Below, one piece after another: positions 1 to 9,517 of a stretch of 64,000 nucleotides of DNA. A model generated the notes under the pieces. It was given only the letters and a program-made list of their open reading frames with translations, was not told where the DNA came from and did no database searches. Every line of letters begins with the position of its first letter. Position 1 is the first letter of the stretch. A program made the position numbers and the translations under genes. The stretch covers positions 138,938-202,937 of the forward strand of contig NZ_CABUOL010000005.1 of the NCBI RefSeq assembly GCF_902493215.1. The letters run 5' to 3'. This DNA comes from an uncultured Mediterranea sp. (lineage in GTDB: Bacteria > Bacteroidota > Bacteroidia > Bacteroidales > Bacteroidaceae).

Positions 1-102
1 GAATGTTTCAAAGCCATCGAACACCGAACGAAACGCGTGGAATTTACCGCCCTCTTCAAAGTTCGGCTTTATCTTGTCGAGATAATTTCTTAACGCTTTC
101 AT
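1..102 (-). CDS. nqrB: Na+-translocating NADH:quinone reductase subunit B, N-terminal fragment
   Basis: Only the first 34 codons are in the window; the gene runs off the left edge. The peptide starts MKALRNYLDKIKPNFEEGG, the conserved cytoplasmic start of NqrB. NqrB is a membrane subunit of the Na+-pumping NADH:quinone oxidoreductase and carries covalently bound flavin. The ATG lies 40 bases after the nqrA stop on the same strand, so the two are almost certainly cotranscribed. The fragment is short, but the sequence match and its place next to nqrA make the call firm. Confidence 0.9.
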   Translation of the reverse strand, partial: MKALRNYLDKIKPNFEEGGKFHAFRSVFDGFETF

Positions 103-142
103 CTAATTAATTTATCAATTTAGCAATTTACAACTTTCTTAA

Positions 143-1492
143 TTATGCCATTTCAGCACGAAGCATATCAAGTCCTGCACGTACGATACGCTGAACTTCT
201 ACCTTTGAGGAACAAACAAATTCGCACAAGGCAAAGTCTTCGGGAGCCACTTCATAGATACCCAACGCTTCCATACGGTCAATGTCACCGGCAATAATTG
301 CCTTCACCAGATATTCCGGATAAATATCCATCGGGAAAACACGATCATATTCATTGGACATAATCATGTGGCGTTCACCACCCTTGATGCGGGCATCGAA
401 TACATACTCCTTCTTACCCATCAACCAGCTGAAATAAGAGTGACTCACACTGAACTGATTGAAACGCGGCATAATCCATCCCAACATCTCATGATTTTCG
501 CTTCCTTCAGGAATAACAGTCAGTTGGTTATGGAAAGCTCCCAAAAATCCATTGGGAGATACTTGTTTGCCAGTCAACACATTTCCACTGATATAACGCA
601 ACGTCTTGTCGGTCGTCACATTACCTTGGAACACATGGGTCAGCAAGGCACCCACTTTCAGTTTGCAATAAGCCGGTTTCTTGAATTCACTACCTGTAAC
701 AGCCACCGTACGAGTCAAATCCACCCGTCCCGTATTCATCAGACGGCCAATGAACAGCACAGCCTCGGCAGCAAGTGTCCATACCGTTTCACCCTTGGAA
801 ATGGGGGCAATGTGATTAATCTGTACACCCACATTACCAGCCGGATGCGGGCCATCGAAAGCTGTTATGGTCACATTCTTGGCTTGTGTCAAAGCAGCAG
901 CCTTCTGTTTCACACTGATGTTGAGATAAGTTTTGGCCAATTTAGCCAACGCATCGAGACCTGTCTGGAAATTGGCCTCCTCCCCTTTCAGGGCGAATTC
1001 AAAATCAGGTGCCAACGGGTTGCTGTCAAAAGCAGATACAAAAATTGCTTTCGGCTCCACCGTAGGATCTGCGACAACATCGTAGGGACGCTGGCGGATG
1101 AAAGCAAACATACCGGCATTGAGCAACGCCTCCTTGATTTGCTGGGCGTTCATCTTGGACGGATCCATTTTGCCGAATTCTTCATAATCCTGCTCGGTGG
1201 CAGCCTCAACGACAATGTTCATCACCTTTCGGCGTGCACCTCGTTCAACGCTTGTCACTACACCACTCACGGGTGACACAATTTTCAGTTCAGGATGGTT
1301 CTTGTCGATAAACAAGGGTCCTCCGGCCATTACATATTCCTGTTCTTTGACTACCACTTTGGGAGTTATTCCTGTAAAATCATCGGGAACAAGCGAATAA
1401 AATCCCGGCTCTTTCACAGAAAAGAACTCTTCCGCAGCTTTGCCTTTCAGGTTAATGTCAAGGCCTTTGCGTAATTTAATTACATTTGCCAT
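143..1492 (-). CDS. nqrA: Na+-translocating NADH:quinone reductase subunit A
   Basis: NqrA is a peripheral subunit of the Na+-NQR complex, which oxidises NADH, reduces quinone and exports Na+. The protein is 449 residues, the usual family length, starting MANVIKLRKGLDINLKG. The open frame continues upstream, but that stretch is not NqrA-like and contains the promoter, so the ATG at 1492 is chosen. The N-terminus has the barrel-sandwich-like segment (GGPLFIDKNHPELKIVSPVSG) typical of NqrA and RnfC proteins. nqrB follows after 40 bases. A Bacteroidetes -7 element at 1529-1536 implies a leader of about 30 bases. It is first gene of the operon within view. Confidence 0.95.
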   Translation of the reverse strand: MANVIKLRKGLDINLKGKAAEEFFSVKEPGFYSLVPDDFTGITPKVVVKEQEYVMAGGPLFIDKNHPELKIVSPVSGVVTSVERGARRKVMNIVVEAATEQDYEEFGKMDPSKMNAQQIKEALLNAGMFAFIRQRPYDVVADPTVEPKAIFVSAFDSNPLAPDFEFALKGEEANFQTGLDALAKLAKTYLNISVKQKAAALTQAKNVTITAFDGPHPAGNVGVQINHIAPISKGETVWTLAAEAVLFIGRLMNTGRVDLTRTVAVTGSEFKKPAYCKLKVGALLTHVFQGNVTTDKTLRYISGNVLTGKQVSPNGFLGAFHNQLTVIPEGSENHEMLGWIMPRFNQFSVSHSYFSWLMGKKEYVFDARIKGGERHMIMSNEYDRVFPMDIYPEYLVKAIIAGDIDRMEALGIYEVAPEDFALCEFVCSSKVEVQRIVRAGLDMLRAEMA

Positions 1493-1528
1493 GTGTTGAT
1501 TTAAAATAATGGTTTCATTAATTTGCCG

Positions 1529-1536
1529 CAAAATTA
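1529..1536 (-). promoter_or_regulatory. Candidate -7 element of the nqr operon
   Basis: Read on the minus strand this is TAATTTTG, matching TAnnTTTG. It lies about 37 bases upstream of the nqrA ATG. No clear TTTG -33 element is visible. Confidence 0.5.
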
Positions 1537-1657
1537 GTAAAAAAGAATGTGATAACGGAGGAAAAACAAGAGGAAATACGGAGAATTTTCCGTAATAGGC
1601 TCCGTTAACGGACACAATCTCCTTCTATAGCTTCCAAAACGGCTTTACAAACACTAA

Positions 1658-1685
1658 AAAAGGAGGCTCATATAAACCTCCTTTT
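1658..1685 (-). terminator. Rho-independent terminator of the PepC-like gene
   Basis: A perfect 9-base stem, AAAAGGAGG paired with CCTCCTTTT around a 10-base loop, is followed on the minus strand by more T residues. It begins about 20 bases past the stop of the peptidase gene. Confidence 0.8.
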
Positions 1686-1706
1686 ACTCTCTCTTCATTT
1701 TATAAA

Positions 1707-3107
1707 CTATTTCTCCTCAGCAAACATCGGATCCCATGCCGGCAAGCGGATTGGTTTCTGTTTGAGGAGCTCCTTCACTTTTTCAGACACGTACTTGGTT
1801 TCGACTACCAGGCGGAACATGTATTCATCAAACCAACGATCAGTCATTATGAGATGCCCCTGATATCCCGACTGAGCGCCCCAACTATTCTCCACCATCC
1901 ATTTCACAGGCTTCCCATCCTTGTCCAAATCGACTGCCATCAACGTCATAGCGTGACTGGAACCGCTTGAATATGTCTGGATACGCTGTTTTTTGTCCAT
2001 ACCAAAAGTAGTCCCCATCAGAGACTCATAATCATAGTTATTTACATCAAGCAAACCACGTTTGGAATCAAGGAACTTACCTACATCACAGGAGAAGTAC
2101 ATCATCGTACTGTCTTTCAATGAAGCAATGGCCATTTCCTTAATTTCGTCTACCGGCAAATTGATATATGTCCAATTCTTTCCATCATAACGGTGACGGT
2201 CATAATCAATTTCATAACATTTATAATATTCACGACTAGGATCATTCATCAGCATCACATAATTGGACAACAGATTCTTATCCCCATACTTTTCCAAGAA
2301 AGTCATCGGCGTATGATGTTCCGTTTCTATCGGATTTCCCTGAACATCCTTACGGACAAAGTCAAATTCTGTCGGGGGTACTCCCAAATTCAACACCAGC
2401 ATTCGGTAAATAGTACCCAACATTTTTGTTTTCTCTTCCAACATGACAGAACGTTTGGCGCCATTTGTCCCCAATTCACGAAGCTGAAGTCCATACTCTT
2501 TCAGTTTCAACGAAATAAGATTGGCCATTTGCGATGTATTGTTACTACTGTTGGTCTCCGGCATAGCTTCTTTAGGAACAAGTCCATATTTACCCACAAT
2601 GTCAGCCACACCGGTAAATGTACCTCCGTCACTCAGCGGATGCTGGAAGAGCCATTGTACCGTTTTATCTTCTAGAGGCTTGTCACTGGTATCAATTATC
2701 CCCTGAAGAAAAAGATTCGACTTTTCCAGCTGGTCCCAAAAGAACGGATAGATTTCAGAAAATTCAAACGAAGGCAGATTGTATTTAGCCATCGCCTTGG
2801 CACGCATTACGTTCAAACCCGTAAAAAGCCAGCAACGACCGGAAGATTGTTGGTCCGTAACACCTTTCGACTTCACACGTATGGAAAAATGGGTATCCAT
2901 CTCCTGCATATTCTCCTGATTGAGGGCCAGGCTCCGGATGCTGTTGTTTCCGATAGCATTACGCAGAGCCTTATCGGAAGCAGTTCCTTGATAACTTTGA
3001 CGAATCTGCCCCAGCATATCCGGACTGATTCCACCCTTACTATCCTGAGCCTGTGCATTAAGCAAGATACTTCCCAGAACAAATACCGATAAAAATTGTT
3101 TCTTCAT
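1707..3107 (-). CDS. Secreted C1-family aminopeptidase (bleomycin hydrolase/PepC-like)
   Basis: This papain-fold cysteine peptidase resembles bleomycin hydrolase/aminopeptidase C. It has 466 residues from the ATG at 3107; a second ATG three codons upstream is possible. Residues 1-21 (MKKQFLSVFVLGSILLNAQAQ) look like a signal peptide, so it acts in the periplasm or outside. The catalytic set is visible: Cys in SSGRCWLF (about 92), His in SSHAMTLMAVD (about 385) and Asn in VENSWG (about 407). Cytosolic PepC enzymes have no export signal; the exported form is common in Bacteroidales. The gene is alone, with its own promoter (3146-3153) and terminator. The natural substrate is not evident. Confidence 0.9.
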   Translation of the reverse strand: MKKQFLSVFVLGSILLNAQAQDSKGGISPDMLGQIRQSYQGTASDKALRNAIGNNSIRSLALNQENMQEMDTHFSIRVKSKGVTDQQSSGRCWLFTGLNVMRAKAMAKYNLPSFEFSEIYPFFWDQLEKSNLFLQGIIDTSDKPLEDKTVQWLFQHPLSDGGTFTGVADIVGKYGLVPKEAMPETNSSNNTSQMANLISLKLKEYGLQLRELGTNGAKRSVMLEEKTKMLGTIYRMLVLNLGVPPTEFDFVRKDVQGNPIETEHHTPMTFLEKYGDKNLLSNYVMLMNDPSREYYKCYEIDYDRHRYDGKNWTYINLPVDEIKEMAIASLKDSTMMYFSCDVGKFLDSKRGLLDVNNYDYESLMGTTFGMDKKQRIQTYSSGSSHAMTLMAVDLDKDGKPVKWMVENSWGAQSGYQGHLIMTDRWFDEYMFRLVVETKYVSEKVKELLKQKPIRLPAWDPMFAEEK

Positions 3108-3145
3108 TAATGACAAACTTTTTAAATGAGCAATGTTAATAGCTA

Positions 3146-3184
3146 CAAATATACAAGCTTTTTCTGAGATTTTTAGTACCTTTG
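3146..3184. promoter_or_regulatory. Overlapping divergent promoters
   Basis: The minus -7 element TATATTTG (3153-3146) serves the peptidase with a leader of about 33 bases. The plus -7 element TACCTTTG (3177-3184) serves the barrel protein with a leader of about 13 bases. The two -33 regions must overlap, so polymerase may occupy one promoter at a time (inference). Confidence 0.55.
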
Positions 3185-3202
3185 CAACACATTTCCAACA
3201 AT

Positions 3203-4408
3203 ATGAAGAAAATAATATCTATTCTGCTTCTTTTTATATGGGTAGTGACCGATATAAAAGCCCAACAAAGGGAAGATGTAGCGTTGAATGACAGTACCCC
3301 TGCCCTCACAAAAAAAGAACTACGGAAGCTTGAAAAAGCGAACCGTAATTTTCATTATAACATCTTGGGAGGCCCAAGCTATTCGCCAGATTTTGGACTT
3401 CTGATTGGCGGAAGTGCCCTGATGACATTCAGCATGGCGCCAGAAGACACAACACTGAAACGTTCGGTCGTACCTGCCGCACTGGCATTCATGTTTGACG
3501 GAGGAATCAACATCTTCTTCAAACCCCAATTATTCTTCAAACACGACCGTTTCCGCATCTTCGGGAAGTTCAGTTACAAGAATACATTGGAGAACTACTA
3601 TGATATCGGATATACCACAAACAAGAACTACATCCGAAGCGACTCTACAAGCCAGTACCGTTACAGCGGTGTACAGATCAATCCATGGTTCCTGTTCCGT
3701 TTGGGTAACAGCGACTTTTTCGCAGGACCCCAAATTGACATTAATTATGACCACTTCACCCAACCGGCCAAAGGACTGACGACCAATGAAAGCTATCTGG
3801 CAGCAGGTGGTAACGCCAACGGATACAAGAATTTCAACTCCGGATTGGGTTTCCTTCTGACATACGACAGCCGCGATGTGCCAGCCAATGCGTATAAAGG
3901 AATTTATCTGGACTTCCGTGGCATGATGTATCATAAGATTTTTGGCAGTGACAAAAATTTTTATCGACTGGAACTGGATTACCGCCAATACAAGGAAGTG
4001 GGTAACCGCAAAGTTATTGCCTGGACGGCGCAGACCAAGAATGTATTCGGGAAAAATATTCCCCTCACCCAATATTCTCTCACAGGTACCCCCTTTGATC
4101 TACGTGGATATTACCAGGGACAATATCGCGACAAATCATCGCATATCGTCATGGCAGAATACCGTCAAATGCTCAATACCGATCAGGAAACCTGGTTAAA
4201 ACGCATCATCAGCCACCTGGGCTTCGTAGTATGGGGAGGATGTGGTTTTATGGGCCCCACACCTGGAAAGATAGAAGGAGTATTGCCGAATTATGGCGTA
4301 GGCCTCCGCATCGAGGTACAACCACGAATGAATGTCCGTCTGGATTTGGGCAAGAATACTGTAAACAACCAAACCCTCTTCTACTTCAACATGACCGAAG
4401 CATTCTGA
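3203..4408 (+). CDS. BamA/TamA-like outer membrane beta-barrel protein (surface antigen D15 type)
   Basis: The protein has 401 residues from the ATG at 3203, with a signal peptide (about 1-24, ending DIKAQ). It is predicted to be a 16-strand-type barrel of the D15 surface antigen superfamily, with alternating aromatic strands and ending in a phenylalanine (YFNMTEAF). There is no room for POTRA repeats: barrel-like sequence begins at about residue 45, so it is a barrel-only relative rather than BamA itself. Segments such as GLGFLLTYDSRDVPANAYKG and PFDLRGYYQGQYRD, the latter with an RGY motif, match strands and the conserved L6 region of the family. Substrate or partner is unknown. It is a single gene with its own promoter. 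Confidence 0.8.
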   Translation: MKKIISILLLFIWVVTDIKAQQREDVALNDSTPALTKKELRKLEKANRNFHYNILGGPSYSPDFGLLIGGSALMTFSMAPEDTTLKRSVVPAALAFMFDGGINIFFKPQLFFKHDRFRIFGKFSYKNTLENYYDIGYTTNKNYIRSDSTSQYRYSGVQINPWFLFRLGNSDFFAGPQIDINYDHFTQPAKGLTTNESYLAAGGNANGYKNFNSGLGFLLTYDSRDVPANAYKGIYLDFRGMMYHKIFGSDKNFYRLELDYRQYKEVGNRKVIAWTAQTKNVFGKNIPLTQYSLTGTPFDLRGYYQGQYRDKSSHIVMAEYRQMLNTDQETWLKRIISHLGFVVWGGCGFMGPTPGKIEGVLPNYGVGLRIEVQPRMNVRLDLGKNTVNNQTLFYFNMTEAF

Positions 4409-4446
4409 TTGATTATATTTTCCAATATAATTATCTACCAGAAAAA

Positions 4447-4471
4447 GGGGATGCCTCAAACAAGCATCCCC
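4447..4471 (-). terminator. Terminator of the carboxyltransferase gene, between convergent genes
   Basis: GGGGATGC pairs with GCATCCCC around a 9-base loop. On the minus strand the stem is followed by TTTTTC; on the plus strand there is no T-tract, so it mainly serves the minus-strand gene. Confidence 0.75.
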
Positions 4472-4549
4472 CATCCTGCTGTTCCTACAAACTTTTTACC
4501 ACATGCACTTTTGTGCCATACCTATCGAAAACGAATTGGAAACAATTGT

Positions 4550-6325
4550 TTATGCAAATATATCGCTGCGTTGTATATAGGCAATTACATCGCCTTTGTT
4601 CACCATAGCCCCTTGTTGGGCGCAAATCTCTACAACGCGCCCCGTAAATCCTGTATAAATCTTTTCATATTCACCCCACGGTGTAGAAATATAACAAAAT
4701 ACCTCATCATGCTGATATTTGCGGCCGACAAATGGAGCTGATGACGGACCGTCAACTGATACCTCCCACAATATCTGTCCCCTTGACGGAGCGATCACCG
4801 GGTCAGCCTTCGCACGTTTCAGTTTCTTGATATCTTCTTCGGAAACAACCCCTTGGGACAAAGCGGCATCTTTGGCACGCATCAACTCTTCTTCAAAACG
4901 TTTTTTGGCCACTCCCGATTTATAATCACGGTACTGACGGTCGTGCATGGCCAGTTCAAACAATTCTTCATCATCTTCACCATACTCCCATCCGTTCTCA
5001 TCCATCTCCTTACGATATTGATCCAACGCATCAGGATAGTTGGCTTGAGGATCAGTATCCACAAACTCATAGCCTTTTTCCTTGGCCAGTTCTACAATTT
5101 CAGGTGCCAATTTACCGGGAAGCCGTCCGCTCTTACCCAAAATCATATCCCAAGTGTGATTGTCAATCATGGTCCACCGTTCTTCCCCCTTCACCAGCTG
5201 CATGACATTCATCAATGCCACATTCTTGACGTACTGGCTGAACGGTGTAACCAGTGGAGGATAGCCTAATTTCGGCCATACATATTCTACTTCATCGAAT
5301 AACATAACCAACAAATCATCGATACTCATCGGAGGTTGGTTTTTACTCTTCAATATAAGATTGATTCCCGAATGGACTCCTTTCAGATCGGCCATCATCG
5401 AACCCATCATTCCACCCGGCAATCCGCATTTCAGCAGCAACGACGACATATGCTTGTTGGTCGGATCCATAAAGTATCCCAAAAAGTCATCAATAAATTC
5501 CTGAGTCATTGCACGTGCCTTCATATAGGCCTTCATATTGATTTCAGGAACTTGGAATCCCTTGTCCTTCAACATAGCCTGCACAGAAATCACATCGGGA
5601 TGTACCTTTCCCCACGACATGGGTTCCATCGCCACATCTATTATATCAGCTCCGTTTTCGCATACTTCAAGAATAGAAGCCATCGAAAGTCCCGGTCCGC
5701 TATGCCCGTGATACTGTATCAATACTTCGGGATGGCGTTCCTTGATAGCCTTAGTCAGACGGCCCAGCATACCTGGACGACCGATTCCGGCCATATCTTT
5801 CAAACAAATTTCAGGCGCTCCGGCTTCAATCAGCTTGTCTGCAATTTCCGTGTAATACTCCACCGTATGGACAGGTGAATAAGTAATACATAACGTAGCT
5901 TGAGGAATCATGCCCGCTTCCAAAGCATATTTAATGGACGGGATGATATTGCGAGTCTCATTCAAACCACAGAAGATACGGGTTATATCGACCCCTTGTG
6001 CATGTTTCACCTTATACATCAGCCGACGTACATCAGCAGGAACGGGATACATGCGCAACGCATTCAATCCCCTGTCCAGCATGTGGGTTTGTATGCCCGC
6101 ATCATGAAAAGGTTTCGTAAAAGCACGCACGGCCTTGTTCGGATTCTCGCCGTAAAGCAGGTTCACCTGTTCAAAGGCACCGCCATTGGTTTCGACTCTC
6201 GCAAAACAACCCATCTCGACAATCAGAGGAGCAATCCGCACCAATTGGTCTACTCTAGGCTGATATTTGCCGGATGACTGCCACATGTCCCGATAAACGA
6301 GACTGAATTTAATTTCTTTTTTCAT
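4550..6325 (-). CDS. Carboxyltransferase-type protein related to oxaloacetate decarboxylase alpha / pyruvate carboxylase subunit B
   Basis: The 591-residue protein has an N-terminal TIM-barrel carboxyltransferase domain (about 1-300), a conserved middle domain and a C-terminal lipoyl/biotinyl-like fold (about 530-591). Family members move a carboxyl group between biotin and a 2-oxo acid. Seen: metal-site region with His206 and His208 (YHGHSGPG), and Lys176 in CLKDMAG, the position that is carbamylated in relatives. Unusual: the start motif is RDMWQS rather than RDAHQS, and the usual HxHDTxG loop is changed to HGHSGPG. The C-terminal domain lacks the AMKM biotinylation motif; PWGEYEKIY stands in its place. 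If it is a carboxyltransferase it would need a separate biotin carrier, or it has another role. Single gene with its own -7 element at 6372-6379. Confidence 0.75.
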   Translation of the reverse strand: MKKEIKFSLVYRDMWQSSGKYQPRVDQLVRIAPLIVEMGCFARVETNGGAFEQVNLLYGENPNKAVRAFTKPFHDAGIQTHMLDRGLNALRMYPVPADVRRLMYKVKHAQGVDITRIFCGLNETRNIIPSIKYALEAGMIPQATLCITYSPVHTVEYYTEIADKLIEAGAPEICLKDMAGIGRPGMLGRLTKAIKERHPEVLIQYHGHSGPGLSMASILEVCENGADIIDVAMEPMSWGKVHPDVISVQAMLKDKGFQVPEINMKAYMKARAMTQEFIDDFLGYFMDPTNKHMSSLLLKCGLPGGMMGSMMADLKGVHSGINLILKSKNQPPMSIDDLLVMLFDEVEYVWPKLGYPPLVTPFSQYVKNVALMNVMQLVKGEERWTMIDNHTWDMILGKSGRLPGKLAPEIVELAKEKGYEFVDTDPQANYPDALDQYRKEMDENGWEYGEDDEELFELAMHDRQYRDYKSGVAKKRFEEELMRAKDAALSQGVVSEEDIKKLKRAKADPVIAPSRGQILWEVSVDGPSSAPFVGRKYQHDEVFCYISTPWGEYEKIYTGFTGRVVEICAQQGAMVNKGDVIAYIQRSDIFA

Positions 6326-6371
6326 CGTAGTCAGGTATTAGTGATTTTTCCTGGGGTTAACTTAACAAGTA

Positions 6372-6379
6372 CAAATATA
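6372..6379 (-). promoter_or_regulatory. Candidate -7 element of the carboxyltransferase gene
   Basis: The minus strand reads TATATTTG, 47 bases upstream of the ATG at 6325. Confidence 0.5.
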
Positions 6380-6541
6380 GCTGATTTAATTGACATATCG
6401 ACATTTTTACACTAAAAATATTCACCTTAAAAGATATGTTATATATCATATTGTCACCCATCTGACTTCCCTTACATTCCCGATAGCCGTCAAAAAGAAT
6501 AATTTCCACCATATTAAATACCACCATCCGTGATTTTTTCA

Positions 6542-6549
6542 TAGTTTTG
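6542..6549 (+). promoter_or_regulatory. Candidate -7 element of the M16 peptidase gene
   Basis: TAGTTTTG matches TAnnTTTG and lies about 49 bases before the ATG. A T-rich run sits near -33. The rest of 6380-6541 is AT-rich with no recognisable gene. Confidence 0.5.
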
Positions 6550-6597
6550 TATACTGATTAACTATCAAAGACACATCAACTGAAAAAAAGTAAAGTT

Positions 6598-9501
6598 ATG
6601 AGATTCACAAAAATGAAAATGTTGCTATGCCTGGCTATCGCCGTCATAGCCACGCCTGTATTCAGCCAAGGCCTGAAGGCATTCAAACTCAAGAACGGTC
6701 TTTCCGTATATATATGGGAAGACGCATCCAAATCGGATGTATTCGGACTGGTCGGTGTTAGGGCCGGTTCCATCAACGAGCCCGAAGAGTATACCGGACT
6801 GGCCCATTATCTGGAGCACGTCATGTTCAAAGGTACAGACAACATCGGAGCGCTCAACTGGGCTGAAGAAGAACCCATCTACAAAGAAATCATCGCAAAG
6901 TATGACCAACGGGCTTCCGAAACCGACCCCGTCAAAAAAGACGCCCTGAATCAGGAAATCAATGAACTGACCCTGAAAGCCGGCAAAATCAGTCTTCCCA
7001 CCGAATATTCCAGCCTGATGGAAAGCATCGGAGCCAAAGGAGTAAACGCTGCTACCAGTTACGACTACACCTTTTATCACAGCTCCTTCCCTGCCTATCA
7101 GGTAAATAAATGGCTCGAAATCTCCTCCCAGCGTTTCATCCATCCAGTGTTCCGTTCCTTCCAGCCGGAGTTGGAAAATGTATACGAAGAATACAACCGC
7201 GCCCAGGACAATCCCAATCAGGCAGTCAGCAGCTTTTTCATGAGCAAGGCATTCGAAGGTCACCCCTATTCGCGCGACATCATCGGATTACCCGAACACT
7301 TGAAGAATCCGCAACTGAGCAAACTCATCGAATTTTATGACACCTGGTACGTACCCGAAAACATGGTACTGATATTGGTAGGAAACATCAATGCCCAGCA
7401 AGTGGCCAGCCGCATAGCAGGAACCTTCGGCCGCCTGGCCAAAAAACCGATGCCCGAACGCAAGACCTACGCAGACATGAACATTAAGGGACGGAAGCAA
7501 TATACCGAGAAAATAGGCTACTATCCGCAGGTTGCCATGGTATTCAATGGGGTACCGGCCGGACATCCCGACGAAGATGCACTCGACATTGCCCTCTCCC
7601 TGCTGAGCAACGGCAGCCAGACAGGCGCATTGGACAAACTGGTACTGGACGGTGAACTGACCAGTGCCGGAGCTTATGCACAGACATTCCGCGAACAAGG
7701 TCGTTCCGTAGTAGTCAGCATCCCGCTGTACGACGAAAACCAGCGCCGCTTCGAGTCGAACAAGAGCGCTGAAAAGAAAGCGGTGGAAGCCATCGGAAAA
7801 ATAGCGAACGGAGAGTTCGAAGACTGGAAAATCAATGCCATCAAGGCAGAAATGTGCCGTCAGTTCGACCTGGCTATGGAGAAGAACGAACAGAAAGCCA
7901 TGATTCTGATGAACGCCTTCTGCAACGGTCAGGACTTGGGTGAAATACTGAACTACAAGGACAAGATTATGGCTGTGACCAACGACGACGTAAAACGTGT
8001 AGCCAAGCAATACCTCTCCCAAAACTATCTGGCCCTTTATATTGAACAAGGTAAAGCCAAGAAAAACGAGAAGATAGCCAAGCCCAACTACAAGCCCGTA
8101 GAACCTCCTGTAGGACAACAATCGCTCTATGCTCTGCAATTCAAAAACCTGCCCATCGGACACGTAGCCGAGAACTTCATTGATTTCAGTGACGTACAGA
8201 TGAAGCAGCTGAACGACCGTTCCAAGATGTACTATACCCCCAATAAGGAGAACAACATCTTCCAGCTCGTCCTGCAATATGGTGCCGGCACAGATGAATT
8301 CCCCAAACTGGACATTGCAGCCAACCTGATGAACAATGCCGGTGTGATGGGGCTCTACGAACCACAACAGTTGAAGGAGGAACTCAGCAAGCTGAACGCC
8401 ACTTGTTACGTATCGGCTAGCTCCAACTACCTGACCATCGTGATGGAAGGATTCGAAGAAACTCTTCCCCAAGCCTGCCAGCTCCTGTCCCGACAAATCC
8501 TGATGCCCAAGCTGGACGATAAGCAGCTGGCACAGCTGAAAGGTAACATTCTAAGTACACGCCAACAGCGCAAGGAAAATGTCAGTACCCTGAACGAAGC
8601 CCTGCGCCAATACCTGCTCTACGGTGACAAGTCGGACTACATCGACGAACTGACCGACAAGGAAGTGCTGGAACTGCAAATTTCGGAACTGACAGGCGAC
8701 ATCAACCGTGCCTCCAACTTCGAATCCAAAATCTTCTATACAGGTACCCTGCCGTTCGACAACGTCTACACCATCCTGAGCCAGAACCTCCCGCTGGTGG
8801 CCAACGAACGCCCGTCCGAATCGCCGCGCGTGAAGCCGATGCAGGCAGTAAGCGAGAACACCATCTACTTCTTGCCGAACAGTGACGCCGAACAGGCACA
8901 GATACACTTCTACCTGCCCATGCAGACAGCCGACAAGAAAGATGACGTAATGCGCGACGCCTTCAACCAGTATTTCGGACTGGACTTCACCGGACTGGTG
9001 TTGAACGAAATCCGTGAGAAACGTTCCATGGCCTACACAGCCTATGCCTACGCCACCACGCAAGGAATTGCCGGCAAGGCCAGCTACCTGTACGGCAGCA
9101 TCGGCACCCAGAACGACAAGGCCAACGATGCCATCGACGTGTTTATGGGTCTCATCAACGACATGCCGAAGAATGCCGACCGCATCGACAACATCAAGAG
9201 TTACCTGCGCCAGTCTGCCCTGACCAATCATCCCGACTTCCGCAGCAAGGCCATGTATCTGGTAAATCTGGGTTACCAGGGTTACACAGAAGACCCAGCC
9301 AAAGAACAGCTGCCGCAAATCGATGCCCTGACCTTCGACGACATCGTGAAGTTCTACGAAGCAAACATCAAGGGCAAACCCTATGCCATCGCCATCATGG
9401 GTAACCCCAAAATGATAGACCTGAAGAAGCTGGAAAAATACGGTAAAGTAGTCAAACTGAATGACAACAAACTGTTCAATACGACAGATACGCTGTTCTG
9501 A
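6598..9501 (+). CDS. M16 family zinc metallopeptidase (pitrilysin-like), exported
   Basis: The 967-residue protein carries a signal peptide (about 1-24, ending PVFSQ) and two M16 halves, the length of periplasmic two-module members. The inverted zinc motif HxxEH is at residues 70-74 (AHYLEH), with the distal glutamate likely in ENVYEEYNR (about 190-200). The second half lacks the HxxEH motif, as usual for the inactive partner. These enzymes degrade peptides inside a closed chamber. The gene is monocistronic: its promoter is at 6542, and it is followed by a 23-base repeat array and a strong bidirectional hairpin. Its codon use is rich in G/C-ending codons, suggesting high expression (inference). 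Long antisense frames inside it are shadows. Confidence 0.93.
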   Translation: MRFTKMKMLLCLAIAVIATPVFSQGLKAFKLKNGLSVYIWEDASKSDVFGLVGVRAGSINEPEEYTGLAHYLEHVMFKGTDNIGALNWAEEEPIYKEIIAKYDQRASETDPVKKDALNQEINELTLKAGKISLPTEYSSLMESIGAKGVNAATSYDYTFYHSSFPAYQVNKWLEISSQRFIHPVFRSFQPELENVYEEYNRAQDNPNQAVSSFFMSKAFEGHPYSRDIIGLPEHLKNPQLSKLIEFYDTWYVPENMVLILVGNINAQQVASRIAGTFGRLAKKPMPERKTYADMNIKGRKQYTEKIGYYPQVAMVFNGVPAGHPDEDALDIALSLLSNGSQTGALDKLVLDGELTSAGAYAQTFREQGRSVVVSIPLYDENQRRFESNKSAEKKAVEAIGKIANGEFEDWKINAIKAEMCRQFDLAMEKNEQKAMILMNAFCNGQDLGEILNYKDKIMAVTNDDVKRVAKQYLSQNYLALYIEQGKAKKNEKIAKPNYKPVEPPVGQQSLYALQFKNLPIGHVAENFIDFSDVQMKQLNDRSKMYYTPNKENNIFQLVLQYGAGTDEFPKLDIAANLMNNAGVMGLYEPQQLKEELSKLNATCYVSASSNYLTIVMEGFEETLPQACQLLSRQILMPKLDDKQLAQLKGNILSTRQQRKENVSTLNEALRQYLLYGDKSDYIDELTDKEVLELQISELTGDINRASNFESKIFYTGTLPFDNVYTILSQNLPLVANERPSESPRVKPMQAVSENTIYFLPNSDAEQAQIHFYLPMQTADKKDDVMRDAFNQYFGLDFTGLVLNEIREKRSMAYTAYAYATTQGIAGKASYLYGSIGTQNDKANDAIDVFMGLINDMPKNADRIDNIKSYLRQSALTNHPDFRSKAMYLVNLGYQGYTEDPAKEQLPQIDALTFDDIVKFYEANIKGKPYAIAIMGNPKMIDLKKLEKYGKVVKLNDNKLFNTTDTLF

Positions 9502-9517
9502 CACAGGGAGTTCACAA

